A DNA stretch of 64,000 bases, from assembly GCF_002233755.1 (NCBI RefSeq), contig NZ_NIFO01000001.1, forward strand, positions 434,001 through 498,000, given 5' to 3'. Made by a program: the position numbers and the translations under genes. Below, piece by piece: positions 17,430 through 25,391 of the stretch (its first letter is position 1; every line of letters begins with the position of its first letter). This DNA is from Acinetobacter piscicola. Its GTDB lineage: Bacteria > Pseudomonadota > Gammaproteobacteria > Pseudomonadales > Moraxellaceae. The notes below the pieces were generated by a model. That model was not told the origin of the DNA. It made no database searches and was given only the letters and a program-made list of their open reading frames with translations.

Positions 17430-18428
17430 ATGGACAATCAAATGACGTTGACTAAAGCTGTACGTTTCTATGGAGCAGGAACGCCTGAAGTAATGCGCTA
17501 TGAAGATGTAGAAATCGGTGAACCAAATGTCGGAGAAGTACGACTGCGTCATGTGGCTGTTGGTTTAAATTACGCAGATACTTATTTCCGCAATGGCACA
17601 TATCCTGTCCCAATGCCAAATGGTATGGGGGTTGAAGCTTCAGGAGTTGTTGAGGCTGTAGGAGAAGGCGTTACAGAGTTTACTGTTGGCGATCGCGTCA
17701 CATACACAGGATTTCTAAATACTTTAGGTGCTTATAGTGCTGAAAGATTAATACCTGCCAATGCATTGATAAAACTACCAGATGATATTTCATGTGAAAC
17801 AGCAGCTGCTATGACTATGCGTGGGCTAACGGCATCTTATCTAATGCGGCGCATTTATAACTTTAAAGCAGGCGATACGATTTTATTACATGCAGCAGCA
17901 GGCGGTGTGGGATTGATCGTTTCTCAATGGGCAAAACTCCTTGGCTTAACTGTAATTGGGACAACATCATCAGAAGAAAAGGCTGTTGTAGCTCGTGCTC
18001 ATGGCTGTGATCATGTAATTAATTATAGCCATGAAAATGTTGCTGAACGTGTTCGTGAAATTACCAACGGTATTGGCGTAAATGTCGTGTTTGACAGTGT
18101 AGGTAAAGATACTTTTATGTCGTCATTAGACTCATTAAAACGCCGTGGATTATTGGTTTGTGTAGGTACAGCCTCTGGTCCAATACCTGCTTTTGATCCT
18201 GTTTTATTGGCGATTAAAGGTTCACTCTATATTACCCGTCCTGCTTTGGCAGATTACATTGCTGACCCAGAAGAAAAAAGAGAACTGGCAAATGAATTGT
18301 TTGATCATGTTCGTCATGGGCGCATTAAAATTGAAATTAATCAAAGATATGAACTAAAAAATGCTGTACAAGCACATCAAGATTTAGAAGCACGTAAAAC
18401 CATAGGTTCATCTATTTTTGTTATTTAA
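17430..18428 (+). CDS. Zinc-independent quinone oxidoreductase (MDR family)
   Basis: An NADPH-dependent medium-chain reductase of 332 residues. The GroES-like N-domain is followed by the nucleotide motif A155-A-A-G-G-V-G161 and the quinone reductase signature around L-L-H-A-A-A-G-G-V-G-L-I-V-S-Q-W-A-K. The zinc-binding residues of alcohol dehydrogenases are absent, as in QorA. Such enzymes reduce quinones, enones or acrylyl-type substrates. It is the first gene of a seven-gene plus-strand cluster, so it probably processes a pathway intermediate and not generic quinones. The dioxygenase gene starts 24 bases later. The ATG at 17430 has no strong Shine-Dalgarno; an ATG at 17442 is an alternative. 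Confidence 0.85.
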   Translation: MDNQMTLTKAVRFYGAGTPEVMRYEDVEIGEPNVGEVRLRHVAVGLNYADTYFRNGTYPVPMPNGMGVEASGVVEAVGEGVTEFTVGDRVTYTGFLNTLGAYSAERLIPANALIKLPDDISCETAAAMTMRGLTASYLMRRIYNFKAGDTILLHAAAGGVGLIVSQWAKLLGLTVIGTTSSEEKAVVARAHGCDHVINYSHENVAERVREITNGIGVNVVFDSVGKDTFMSSLDSLKRRGLLVCVGTASGPIPAFDPVLLAIKGSLYITRPALADYIADPEEKRELANELFDHVRHGRIKIEINQRYELKNAVQAHQDLEARKTIGSSIFVI

Positions 18429-18452
18429 GTTTGTTGTTGGAAAGGATTTCTT

Positions 18453-19301
18453 ATGCAAATTGAACAGTTAACTTGCAATATTGGTGCAGAATTACGGGGC
18501 GTTAATCTAGCCGATGCACTACATGATGATGGATTATTCTCAGAAATTCGTACACAACTGCTTCAGCATCGTGTTTTGTTTTTACGAGATCAAGACTTAA
18601 CTCGAACAGAACATGTTGCTTTTGCAGAGCGTTTTGGACAATTAGAGGATCATCCTGCAGTGGGTAGTCATCCAGATCATCCAGGTTTAGTGCAGATTTA
18701 TAAAAATCCTGAAAGTCCGATTGATCGTTATGAAAATGCGTGGCATAGCGATGCAAGTTGGCGCAAAGTTCCACCTATGGGTTGTGTACTTCGTTGTGTC
18801 GAAAGCCCTCCTGTTGGAGGGGATACCATGTGGACCAATATGGTATTGGCTTATGAAAACTTGCCTGAAGATGTCAAAGTCAAGATTGCAAATTTACGTG
18901 CTTATCACAGTATTGAAGCCAGTTTTGGTGCGGCAATGCCCATTGAAAAACGTTTGGAGCTAAAAGCTCGTTTTCCAGATGCAGAGCATCCCGTGGTGCG
19001 TACCCACCCTGAAACTGGCGAGAAAATCTTATATGTTAATGCATTTACGACGCATCTGAGTAATTACCACACCAAGGATTTAGTGCGTTTTGGGCAAGAT
19101 GCAAATCCTGGTGCAGCAGATTTACTCCGCTATTTAATTACGCAAGCCTCTATTCCAGAGTATCAAGTTCGTTGGCGTTGGAAACCAAATAGCATTGCCA
19201 TTTGGGATAATCGTAGTACGCAGCATTATGCCGTAATGGATTACCCACCTTGTCATCGAAAAATGGAACGTGCGGGCATTATTGGTGATGCAACTTATTA
19301 A
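18453..19301 (+). CDS. TauD/TfdA family 2-oxoglutarate/Fe(II) dioxygenase
   Basis: A 282-residue cytosolic hydroxylase. The iron triad is H98-x-D100 (in W-H-S-D-A-S-W) and H258 (in S-T-Q-H-Y-A). R269, 11 residues after the distal histidine, is the 2-oxoglutarate-binding arginine; the spacing matches E. coli TauD. The family hydroxylates carbons next to a leaving group, releasing sulfite from taurine or splitting aryloxy ethers, but other members act on carnitine, sulfate esters or plain carboxylates. There is no tauABC transporter nearby. The last gene of the cluster is a predicted sulfate/sulfite exporter, which suggests a sulfonate or sulfate-ester substrate. That is inference. The Shine-Dalgarno is GGAAAGGA. 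Confidence 0.88.
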   Translation: MQIEQLTCNIGAELRGVNLADALHDDGLFSEIRTQLLQHRVLFLRDQDLTRTEHVAFAERFGQLEDHPAVGSHPDHPGLVQIYKNPESPIDRYENAWHSDASWRKVPPMGCVLRCVESPPVGGDTMWTNMVLAYENLPEDVKVKIANLRAYHSIEASFGAAMPIEKRLELKARFPDAEHPVVRTHPETGEKILYVNAFTTHLSNYHTKDLVRFGQDANPGAADLLRYLITQASIPEYQVRWRWKPNSIAIWDNRSTQHYAVMDYPPCHRKMERAGIIGDATY

Positions 19302-19373
19302 TTTAAGAACGAATTCATTTTATTGAAATCACATTATTTAATTTACATTTTAAAAATAGCATAGGAGATGCAC

Positions 19374-20426
19374 ATGCAATTCTTTGATGATTCTTTGCAC
19401 CCAGAAAACATGGAAAAAGTTGTAATTACAGTTGCACCATATGGTCCTGAGTGGATGCCAGAAGATTTCCCTGAGGATATTCCTGTCACGATGGATGAGC
19501 AAATTCAAAAGGCTGTAGAGTGTTATGAAGCAGGTGCTACAGTCTTACATTTACATGTTCGTGAGTTAGATGGTAAAGGTTCTAAACGCTTATCAAAATT
19601 CAATGAATTAATCGCAGGGGTACGTGAAGCTGTGCCTGAAATGATTATTCAGGTGGGTGGCTCGATTTCTTTTGCACCAGAAAGTGAAGGTGAAGCTGCA
19701 CTTTGGCTTAGTGATGACACACGTCATATGCTGGCTGAATTGACACCAAAACCCGATCAGGTGACTGTTGCTGTGAATACCACACAAATGAATATTATGG
19801 AGCTACTTTATCCTGAATATTTAGCAGGGACTTCTTTGGAAAATCCTGGGATTCAGGAAGCATATGCTGAAATGACCGTTCCAGCAGGTCCAGCTTGGTT
19901 AACTGAACATCTTAAACGTTTGTGTGCAAATAATATTCAACCGCATTTCCAATTAACAGGTATGCATGGTCTAGAAACTTTAGAGCGTATGGTGCGTAAG
20001 GGCTTATATAAAGGGCCATTAAATATTACTTGGATTGGGATCGGTGGCGGTTTTGATGGGCCAAATCCATTTAATTTCTTTAATTTTATTCATCGTGTAC
20101 CTGATGGTTGTACGTTGACTTCAGAATCATTGTTAAAAAATGTCTTACCTTTTAATACGATGTCCATGGCAATGGGTTTACATGCACGTGTCGGTAACGA
20201 AGATACGATTATCGATCATCATGGAAAGCGTTTTTCGTCTGTTGAGCAAATTAAGCAAACCGTTCGTATCGCTCATGAATTAGGTCGCGAAGTGGCTTCA
20301 GGCAAAGAAGCACGTGAGATTTATCGTATAGGTGTGCAATACGACAGCATTGACGAAACTTTATTTGCAAATGGTATGTCACCGAATCGTAAATCAGGCC
20401 AAAAAGGTGTCCCGCAATTTAAATAA
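19374..20426 (+). CDS. Beta-keto acid cleavage enzyme (BKACE, DUF849)
   Basis: BKACE proteins are zinc-dependent TIM barrels that condense a beta-keto acid with acetyl-CoA to give acetoacetate and a new acyl-CoA; the founding member is Kce of lysine fermentation. The zinc motif H59-L-H61-V-R is present after A-G-A-T-V-L. The later G-L-H-A-R-V-G-N-E-D-T block is the conserved GxHxRVGxED motif. The product is 350 residues, somewhat longer than typical members (about 275-310), mainly at the N-terminus and around residues 115-150. AGGAG at 19363-19367 serves the ATG at 19374, not the ATG at 19368. It lies between the dioxygenase and the MFS carrier. The specific keto acid is unknown. Confidence 0.88.
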   Translation: MQFFDDSLHPENMEKVVITVAPYGPEWMPEDFPEDIPVTMDEQIQKAVECYEAGATVLHLHVRELDGKGSKRLSKFNELIAGVREAVPEMIIQVGGSISFAPESEGEAALWLSDDTRHMLAELTPKPDQVTVAVNTTQMNIMELLYPEYLAGTSLENPGIQEAYAEMTVPAGPAWLTEHLKRLCANNIQPHFQLTGMHGLETLERMVRKGLYKGPLNITWIGIGGGFDGPNPFNFFNFIHRVPDGCTLTSESLLKNVLPFNTMSMAMGLHARVGNEDTIIDHHGKRFSSVEQIKQTVRIAHELGREVASGKEAREIYRIGVQYDSIDETLFANGMSPNRKSGQKGVPQFK

Positions 20427-20543
20427 TGTTCTTATTCGAAATGAATTTGAGCATGAGTTGAAGTGAAAACAAGAATTGCGTTTCTGAGAAGAGATGTAAT
20501 TCTTTGTTAATAAATAGATATTATAAAAACACAAGGAGTTCGT

Positions 20544-21899
20544 ATGGATGCTCATCAGTATACAAATCATGCGAGTAGTGTAGATATTTCAAAAAATATA
20601 TCACGTCGTTATGCATGGTTGGTTTTTGCTTTAACGTTCGGATTGCTCATTTCAGATTATATGTCACGACAGGTCTTAAATGCGGTATTTCCTTTAATCA
20701 AAAGTGAATGGTTGTTAAGCGATAGCCAACTCGGTTTACTCAGCGGTATTGTGGCAATCATGGTTGGTCTATTGACTTTGCCTTTGTCACTACTGGCAGA
20801 TCGTTTTGGTCGTGTCAAAAGCCTATCGATCATGGCTGTATTGTGGAGTTTAGCGACTTTAGGTTGCGCACTTGCACAGAATTATCAAGAAATGTTTATT
20901 GCTCGGTTTATGGTGGGTGTCGGTGAGGCAGCTTATGGCAGCGTAGGCATAGCTGTTGTTGTTGCTGTCTTTCCAAGGGAAATGCGCGCTACATTGGCAA
21001 GTGCTTTTATGGCTGGTGGTGTGTTCGGTTCTTTTCTTGGTATGGCTTTAGGCGGTGTAATGGCTGAACACTTTGGATGGCGTTGGGCATTTGGTGGTAT
21101 GGCACTATTTGGTTTGATTCTCGCTAGTCTATATCCGATTGTTGTTAAAGAGAAAAAAATCTCTCCATCAATGTTATCTGATGAGCGTAGAAAAAAATCT
21201 CCTCACGCTAAAAACCCATTGAAAACGATCTATTCCAGTCATTCGGTCATCGCGACTTATATTGGTAGTGGTTTGCAGTTATTTGTGGGAGGTACGGTGA
21301 TCGTTTGGATGCCGAGTTACCTAAATCGATATTATGGAATGACGACAGACTCGGCAGGTGTGGTTGCTGCCATCATTGTTTTATGTGGTGCGATAGGAAC
21401 AATTTTTTGCGGCATGCTTTGTGATCGTTTAGGGCGAGAACGTCCTGATCGTAAAGTCAGTTTGGCAATCACTTATTGCCTAGGTAGCTGCGTATTGCTG
21501 TTAATTGCATTTGCGATGCCAGTTGGAAAAGCTCAATTACTTATGATTTGTATAGGCATGCTGATTGCTTTGGGAACCAATGGTCCATCCAGTGCAATGG
21601 TTGCTAATCTGACACACAACTCCGTACATGGTACTGCTTTTGCAACTTTAACATTAGCCAACAATTTTTTAGGTTTAGCGCTTGGGCCTTTGGTCATAGG
21701 AAAGGTTTCTGATGTGATTGGCTTACATCAAGCATTTCAGTGGATGCCTTTAGTTAGTATTGCAGCAGCAATGGTATTTTTATATGCCAAATATCATTAT
21801 CACAAAGATATGGCTTGTTTAGATGGACAGATTGCGGCTGAAGCTAAGTTACAGCATGAAGACAAAATTCAGGAACAGTGTGTGGAAGAGAAAGTATGA
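20544..21899 (+). CDS. MFS transporter (putative organic acid uptake)
   Basis: A 451-residue carrier with about 12 hydrophobic helices. The first inter-helix loop motif is L-A-D-R-F-G-R-V-K-S-L, with a matching C-D-R-L-G-R-E-R-P loop in the second half. The TM1 region has S-D-Y-M-S-R-Q, reminiscent of the anion:cation symporter and spinster-like groups. The Shine-Dalgarno is AAGGAG. It is the only obvious uptake system in the cluster, so it probably imports the growth substrate. Its stop overlaps the start of the DsbA-family gene (ATGA), the first of a run of coupled genes. The C-terminus carries a charged tail. Confidence 0.85.
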   Translation: MDAHQYTNHASSVDISKNISRRYAWLVFALTFGLLISDYMSRQVLNAVFPLIKSEWLLSDSQLGLLSGIVAIMVGLLTLPLSLLADRFGRVKSLSIMAVLWSLATLGCALAQNYQEMFIARFMVGVGEAAYGSVGIAVVVAVFPREMRATLASAFMAGGVFGSFLGMALGGVMAEHFGWRWAFGGMALFGLILASLYPIVVKEKKISPSMLSDERRKKSPHAKNPLKTIYSSHSVIATYIGSGLQLFVGGTVIVWMPSYLNRYYGMTTDSAGVVAAIIVLCGAIGTIFCGMLCDRLGRERPDRKVSLAITYCLGSCVLLLIAFAMPVGKAQLLMICIGMLIALGTNGPSSAMVANLTHNSVHGTAFATLTLANNFLGLALGPLVIGKVSDVIGLHQAFQWMPLVSIAAAMVFLYAKYHYHKDMACLDGQIAAEAKLQHEDKIQEQCVEEKV

Positions 21900-22555
21900 T
21901 TCGCCAATTGCGTATAGATGTATTTTTTGACTTTATTTGCCCTTGGTGTTTGATTGGAAAACGTCAGTTGCAAGCTGCAATTGATCAGCTACAAGACAAT
22001 GATCCTGATATTGAGGTGATATTGCATTGGCGAGGTGTGCAGTTATTGCCACATCTCCCTCCAAATGGCGTTGCTTTTAAAGCTTTTTATCATGAAAGAT
22101 TAGGTGGCGAATCGGCCGTTCTCCAGCGACAGGCGCAAGTCCGTCAGGCTGCTCATGCCGTAGGAGTTGATATTCATTTTGATCGTATCTCTCGTATGCC
22201 AAATACAGCCAAAGCACATCGATTATTTGAAAATGCGTTGAAGGTCGGAACACCTGAGCAATGTGAGATGTTATTGGAACGTTTATTTTCAGCCTATTTT
22301 CATTATTCAGAAGATATTAGTGATCCTTTAGTGTTACTCAACATTTTAAATTCTTTTGGTTTCGCCGAGGCGATTCAAAATGGTGATCTAGATCCAGAAG
22401 GATTTCAGCAACCTTTTATATCTGCAAATACAGGTGGTCAGGGAGTACCTTATTTTGTATTTAATGATCATTTTGCATTAGCAGGTGCTCATTCCGCAGA
22501 TACGCTTTATAAGGTCATGCTTGAAGCATTAGCACGCCAAGGGGAAGTGCAATGA
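21896..22555 (+). CDS. Cytosolic DsbA-family oxidoreductase (FrnE/HCCA-isomerase type)
   Basis: A 219-residue thioredoxin-fold protein with the active site C15-P-W-C18 near the N-terminus and a long helical insertion, as in the FrnE-like and 2-hydroxychromene-2-carboxylate-isomerase-like group. The later G-V-P-Y-F-V-F loop supplies the cis-proline. There is no signal peptide, so it acts in the cytosol, not in periplasmic disulfide formation. Its ATG overlaps the MFS stop, and its own stop overlaps the Rieske gene start (ATGA). In a catabolic operon it could be a glutathione-dependent isomerase or a thiol-disulfide enzyme acting on a sulfur intermediate; I cannot decide. Confidence 0.85.
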   Translation: MIRQLRIDVFFDFICPWCLIGKRQLQAAIDQLQDNDPDIEVILHWRGVQLLPHLPPNGVAFKAFYHERLGGESAVLQRQAQVRQAAHAVGVDIHFDRISRMPNTAKAHRLFENALKVGTPEQCEMLLERLFSAYFHYSEDISDPLVLLNILNSFGFAEAIQNGDLDPEGFQQPFISANTGGQGVPYFVFNDHFALAGAHSADTLYKVMLEALARQGEVQ

Positions 22556-22881
22556 CTTCTCGTTTTCAAGTGCCTAGTGAAAAAGTGCCTGTTATTGGTA
22601 CAAGGGCTTTTCTTCAAGTGGGAGAGAAATTTTTAGTTCTTTTTAATGTCGATACTCAATTCTATGCCATTGATGATAGTTGCCCACATCAAGGTGCTTC
22701 ACTTTTCACAGGACGATTAGATGGCAAACTGATTCAATGCTGTGCGCATGGTTTACGTTTTGATTTAGAAAGTGGTTACTTGTTGAATTCTAAATATCTC
22801 AAAGTGAATTCCTATCCAGTAGAAATCATTGGAGAAGATGTTTTTATTATCATGAATGCAGCAGGAGAACAGCATGAATAG
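22552..22881 (+). CDS. Rieske [2Fe-2S] ferredoxin
   Basis: A 109-residue single-domain Rieske protein. The cluster ligands are C44-x-H46 (S-C-P-H-Q-G-A-S-L) and C63-x2-H66 (C-C-A-H-G), 16 residues apart, with the usual hydrophobic strand at the end. Such proteins pass electrons to Rieske-type oxygenases or serve as small subunits of assimilatory enzymes. No Rieske oxygenase or matching reductase is in this cluster; the dioxygenase present is of the 2-oxoglutarate type, which needs no ferredoxin. The start overlaps the DsbA-family stop, and the end overlaps the exporter start by 8 bases. Confidence 0.88.
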   Translation: MTSRFQVPSEKVPVIGTRAFLQVGEKFLVLFNVDTQFYAIDDSCPHQGASLFTGRLDGKLIQCCAHGLRFDLESGYLLNSKYLKVNSYPVEIIGEDVFIIMNAAGEQHE

Positions 22882-23887
22882 TGCTAAATCTGCCAATATA
22901 AAACAACGGATACATGTGTTGTTACCTGGGTTCATTGTGAGTGCAGTCGTTGCTGCAGCAGCAAAATTTTTGTCCGAACATTATGGTGCACCTGTAATGT
23001 TATTCGCTTTGTTGCTTGGTATGGGGCTTAACTTTTTAGCGACAGAAAGTAAGTGTAAAGCAGGTATTGAATTTACTGCACGTGAAGTATTACGTTTCGG
23101 GATTGCTTTACTGGGAATGCGGATCACCTTAGAGCAGATTACAGCGCTCGGTTGGCAACCAATAGCTTTAGTCATTTCACTGGTTGCAATTACGATTACT
23201 GTTTCTATCCTAGCGGCTAAAGCACTGGGTTTTAATAAGCTTTTTGGTATGTTAACAGGTGGTGCGACTGCAATTTGTGGAGCTTCTGCGGCCTTGGCAT
23301 TATCTGCTGCATTACCCAATCATCCACAAAAAGAAAAGGCAACATTATTTACAGTCATTGGTGTTTCTGCACTTTCTACCTTAGCTATGATTGTTTACCC
23401 AATGATTGTAAAAGCACTTCATTTGCCACCTCAAGAAGCTGGTGTATTTTTGGGCGCGACAATTCATGATGTGGCTCAGGTTGTGGGTGCGGGTTACAGC
23501 ATGTCGCCTGAGATTGGTGATACTGCAACGGTGGTGAAGTTGATGCGAGTTGCTATGCTTCTTCCCGTAATTGTTTGTGCGGCAATGATTACTCGTATGC
23601 AGGGCGGAGGTGATTCAACAGGCCCACGTCCTCCATTGTTGCCTTGGTTTGCTGTAGGTTTTGTCATTTTGGCATGTATTAATAGTACAGGTTGGGTGCC
23701 TACAATTGCACAAAATGGATTAAATGAATTATCAAGTTGGTGTTTGGTAATTGCGATCAGTGCTTTAGGAATGAAAACGCAACTTAAAGAACTTGCTACT
23801 GTAGGTATGAAACCGATTCTATTGATGGTGGGGGAAAGTATTTTCCTCATATTATTAGTATTAACATTGATGCATTGGTGGTTTTAA
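22874..23887 (+). CDS. YeiH/UPF0324 family putative sulfate/sulfite exporter
   Basis: A 337-residue membrane protein with about ten hydrophobic helices. It carries the family signatures R-F-G-I-A-L-L-G-M-R, then G-G-A-T-A-I-C-G-A-S-A-A-L-A, then G-A-T-I-H-D-V-A-Q-V-V-G-A-G. Relatives include E. coli YeiH. Members beside taurine and other sulfonate degradation genes have been proposed to export the released sulfite or sulfate. AGGAG precedes the ATG at 22874; the in-frame ATG at 22856 is less well placed. As the last gene of the cluster it is the main hint that the pathway liberates an inorganic sulfur anion. A bidirectional terminator follows. Confidence 0.85.
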   Translation: MNSAKSANIKQRIHVLLPGFIVSAVVAAAAKFLSEHYGAPVMLFALLLGMGLNFLATESKCKAGIEFTAREVLRFGIALLGMRITLEQITALGWQPIALVISLVAITITVSILAAKALGFNKLFGMLTGGATAICGASAALALSAALPNHPQKEKATLFTVIGVSALSTLAMIVYPMIVKALHLPPQEAGVFLGATIHDVAQVVGAGYSMSPEIGDTATVVKLMRVAMLLPVIVCAAMITRMQGGGDSTGPRPPLLPWFAVGFVILACINSTGWVPTIAQNGLNELSSWCLVIAISALGMKTQLKELATVGMKPILLMVGESIFLILLVLTLMHWWF

Positions 23888-24008
23888 TTATCGAAGGCAT
23901 TTCAATATTAATTTTACTGCTAATTTTTGATCATTTTTTGCTTTTGTAAGCGCTTTAATATGCACATAGATTTATTTTAAGACTTTATTGAAAAAATAAT
24001 TTTAATTA

Positions 24009-24047
24009 AAAAATACCGTTTTGAGCTGATGCTAAAACGGTATTTTT
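24009..24047. terminator. Bidirectional terminator between exporter and AraC gene
   Basis: A 14-base perfect stem (24009-24022 with 24034-24047) whose AT ends give T runs on both strands. It lies between the convergent exporter and AraC-family genes. Confidence 0.88.
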
Positions 24048-24106
24048 ATTTTAAATGTTGTTCATATCCATGAGAAAGTTTGATCATCTATTTAGAAATA
24101 ACAATT

Positions 24107-25126
24107 TTATTGATCAAGCACTTTTTTATTGACATTACGCCATGTGGTTGGTGTCATACTAAACTGACTGATAAACCAACGAGTAAATGAGCTTGGCATA
24201 GAATAACCTAAAATATCAGAGACTTGTGCAAGTGAGTAATTGATATTTTTAAGATAACGAAGTACTAAACTACGTCTAACATCATTGATTAAATCGCTAA
24301 AACTGGTTTGAGATGCTTCTAAACGGCGTTGTAAAGTGCGTACATTCATACCATGCGTTTGTGCAATTTGATGAATTGTGGCGCGTCCCATAGGTAAAAG
24401 CAGATAAATACTTTTGCGTATTTCAAAAATAATAGAAGATTCATTTTTGTTTTGTAAGATATCAATATCGAGATAACGTTGTGCATGAGTCGCCATTGCG
24501 ATATTGGCTTGTGGATTGGCTTTGTTAAACTCTGCTGCGGTACAAACAATACCGTTAAATTCACTACCAAACTCTAAAGAACACCCAAAAATACGTTGAT
24601 GGACGGATGGATCATTGGGTGCATCATGCGTAAAATGTACACTTAAAGGACGCCATTTTTGTAATAATAGAGCAGCACAAAAACGATGGGTAATTCCAAG
24701 CGCCAACTCAATTGCTTGGCGACTATATACTGAAGATGCAGAGATAACTTCTAATCTAATAATGACTGTGTTATTCACTTCTTCAATATATATTTCGAGG
24801 GCATTATTAATTAAATTTCTATACCTAACAATAACTTGTAAAGCATCACGCAAAGTTTCTTGGTAACTTAGTAATAAACTCAACTCACCAAAATCTGAAA
24901 GTTGGCGTTGCTCAGCCATATGTAAACCAAATACTTCACAACCACTAAGTTGAGCTGATTTTTCTAACAGCTCTATTACTTTGTCTGCAGGAATTCGTTG
25001 TTTTAAGTCTTTTAAAAGCGTTTGGTTGAGCCCAACATTTGATAATAAATAGTAAGGATTGATGTTAAGTTGTTGACTAACATTCAAATAATTTTTCAAA
25101 ACGGCTGCATGAGCAAGAGGTACCAT
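24107..25126 (-). CDS. AraC-family transcriptional regulator (Arabinose_bd type)
   Basis: A 339-residue regulator. The N-terminal roughly 200 residues match the PF12625-type sensor found in OruR-like proteins (early L-N-I-N-P-Y-Y-L-L, then D-F-G-E-L-S-L-L-L-S-Y). The C-terminal third has two helix-turn-helix motifs: T-I-H-Q-I-A-Q-T-H-G-M-N-V-R-T-L-Q-R-R-L and L-A-Q-V-S-D-I-L-G-Y-S-M-P-S-S-F-T-R-W-F. AAGGAG precedes the ATG. It converges on the 17.4-23.9 kb operon and lies downstream of the OmpW gene on the same strand. It is the best candidate to control one or both, probably on binding a pathway metabolite; this rests on position only. Confidence 0.88.
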   Translation of the reverse strand: MVPLAHAAVLKNYLNVSQQLNINPYYLLSNVGLNQTLLKDLKQRIPADKVIELLEKSAQLSGCEVFGLHMAEQRQLSDFGELSLLLSYQETLRDALQVIVRYRNLINNALEIYIEEVNNTVIIRLEVISASSVYSRQAIELALGITHRFCAALLLQKWRPLSVHFTHDAPNDPSVHQRIFGCSLEFGSEFNGIVCTAAEFNKANPQANIAMATHAQRYLDIDILQNKNESSIIFEIRKSIYLLLPMGRATIHQIAQTHGMNVRTLQRRLEASQTSFSDLINDVRRSLVLRYLKNINYSLAQVSDILGYSMPSSFTRWFISQFSMTPTTWRNVNKKVLDQ

Positions 25127-25295
25127 TTTAAACTCCTTGTATCAAAACCGATCTTCCTGATCAGTACTTATTGATAACCAAAATATAAGATGCGGTATAC
25201 ATTTGACTATCGATATACAGCAATCTTCGCATGTATTTAGCTGTTTTGAATATACTACTTTTGCAAATGCTTTTTAATATATTAATATGCGAAAT

Positions 25296-25383
25296 AGCTG
25301 ATTTCTGTAAAGTATAGAAATCAGCTTTGAAATGATGTCCAGTTTTAAGTATTCAAATTGTGTTGATTACGCAATTTGAATAC
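25296..25383. repeat. Two tandem perfect hairpins after the OmpW-family gene
   Basis: Hairpin 1: an 11-base stem, 25296-25306 with 25316-25326, loop 9. Hairpin 2: a 12-base stem, 25349-25360 with 25372-25383, loop 11. Hairpin 2 begins 9 bases after the OmpW-family stop (minus strand) and probably terminates or protects that transcript. T runs are weak. Confidence 0.6.
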
Positions 25384-25391
25384 TATAAAAA

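Noticed and set aside
23494..23850. 118-residue minus-strand frame
   Set aside because: Shadow of the YeiH-type exporter gene.
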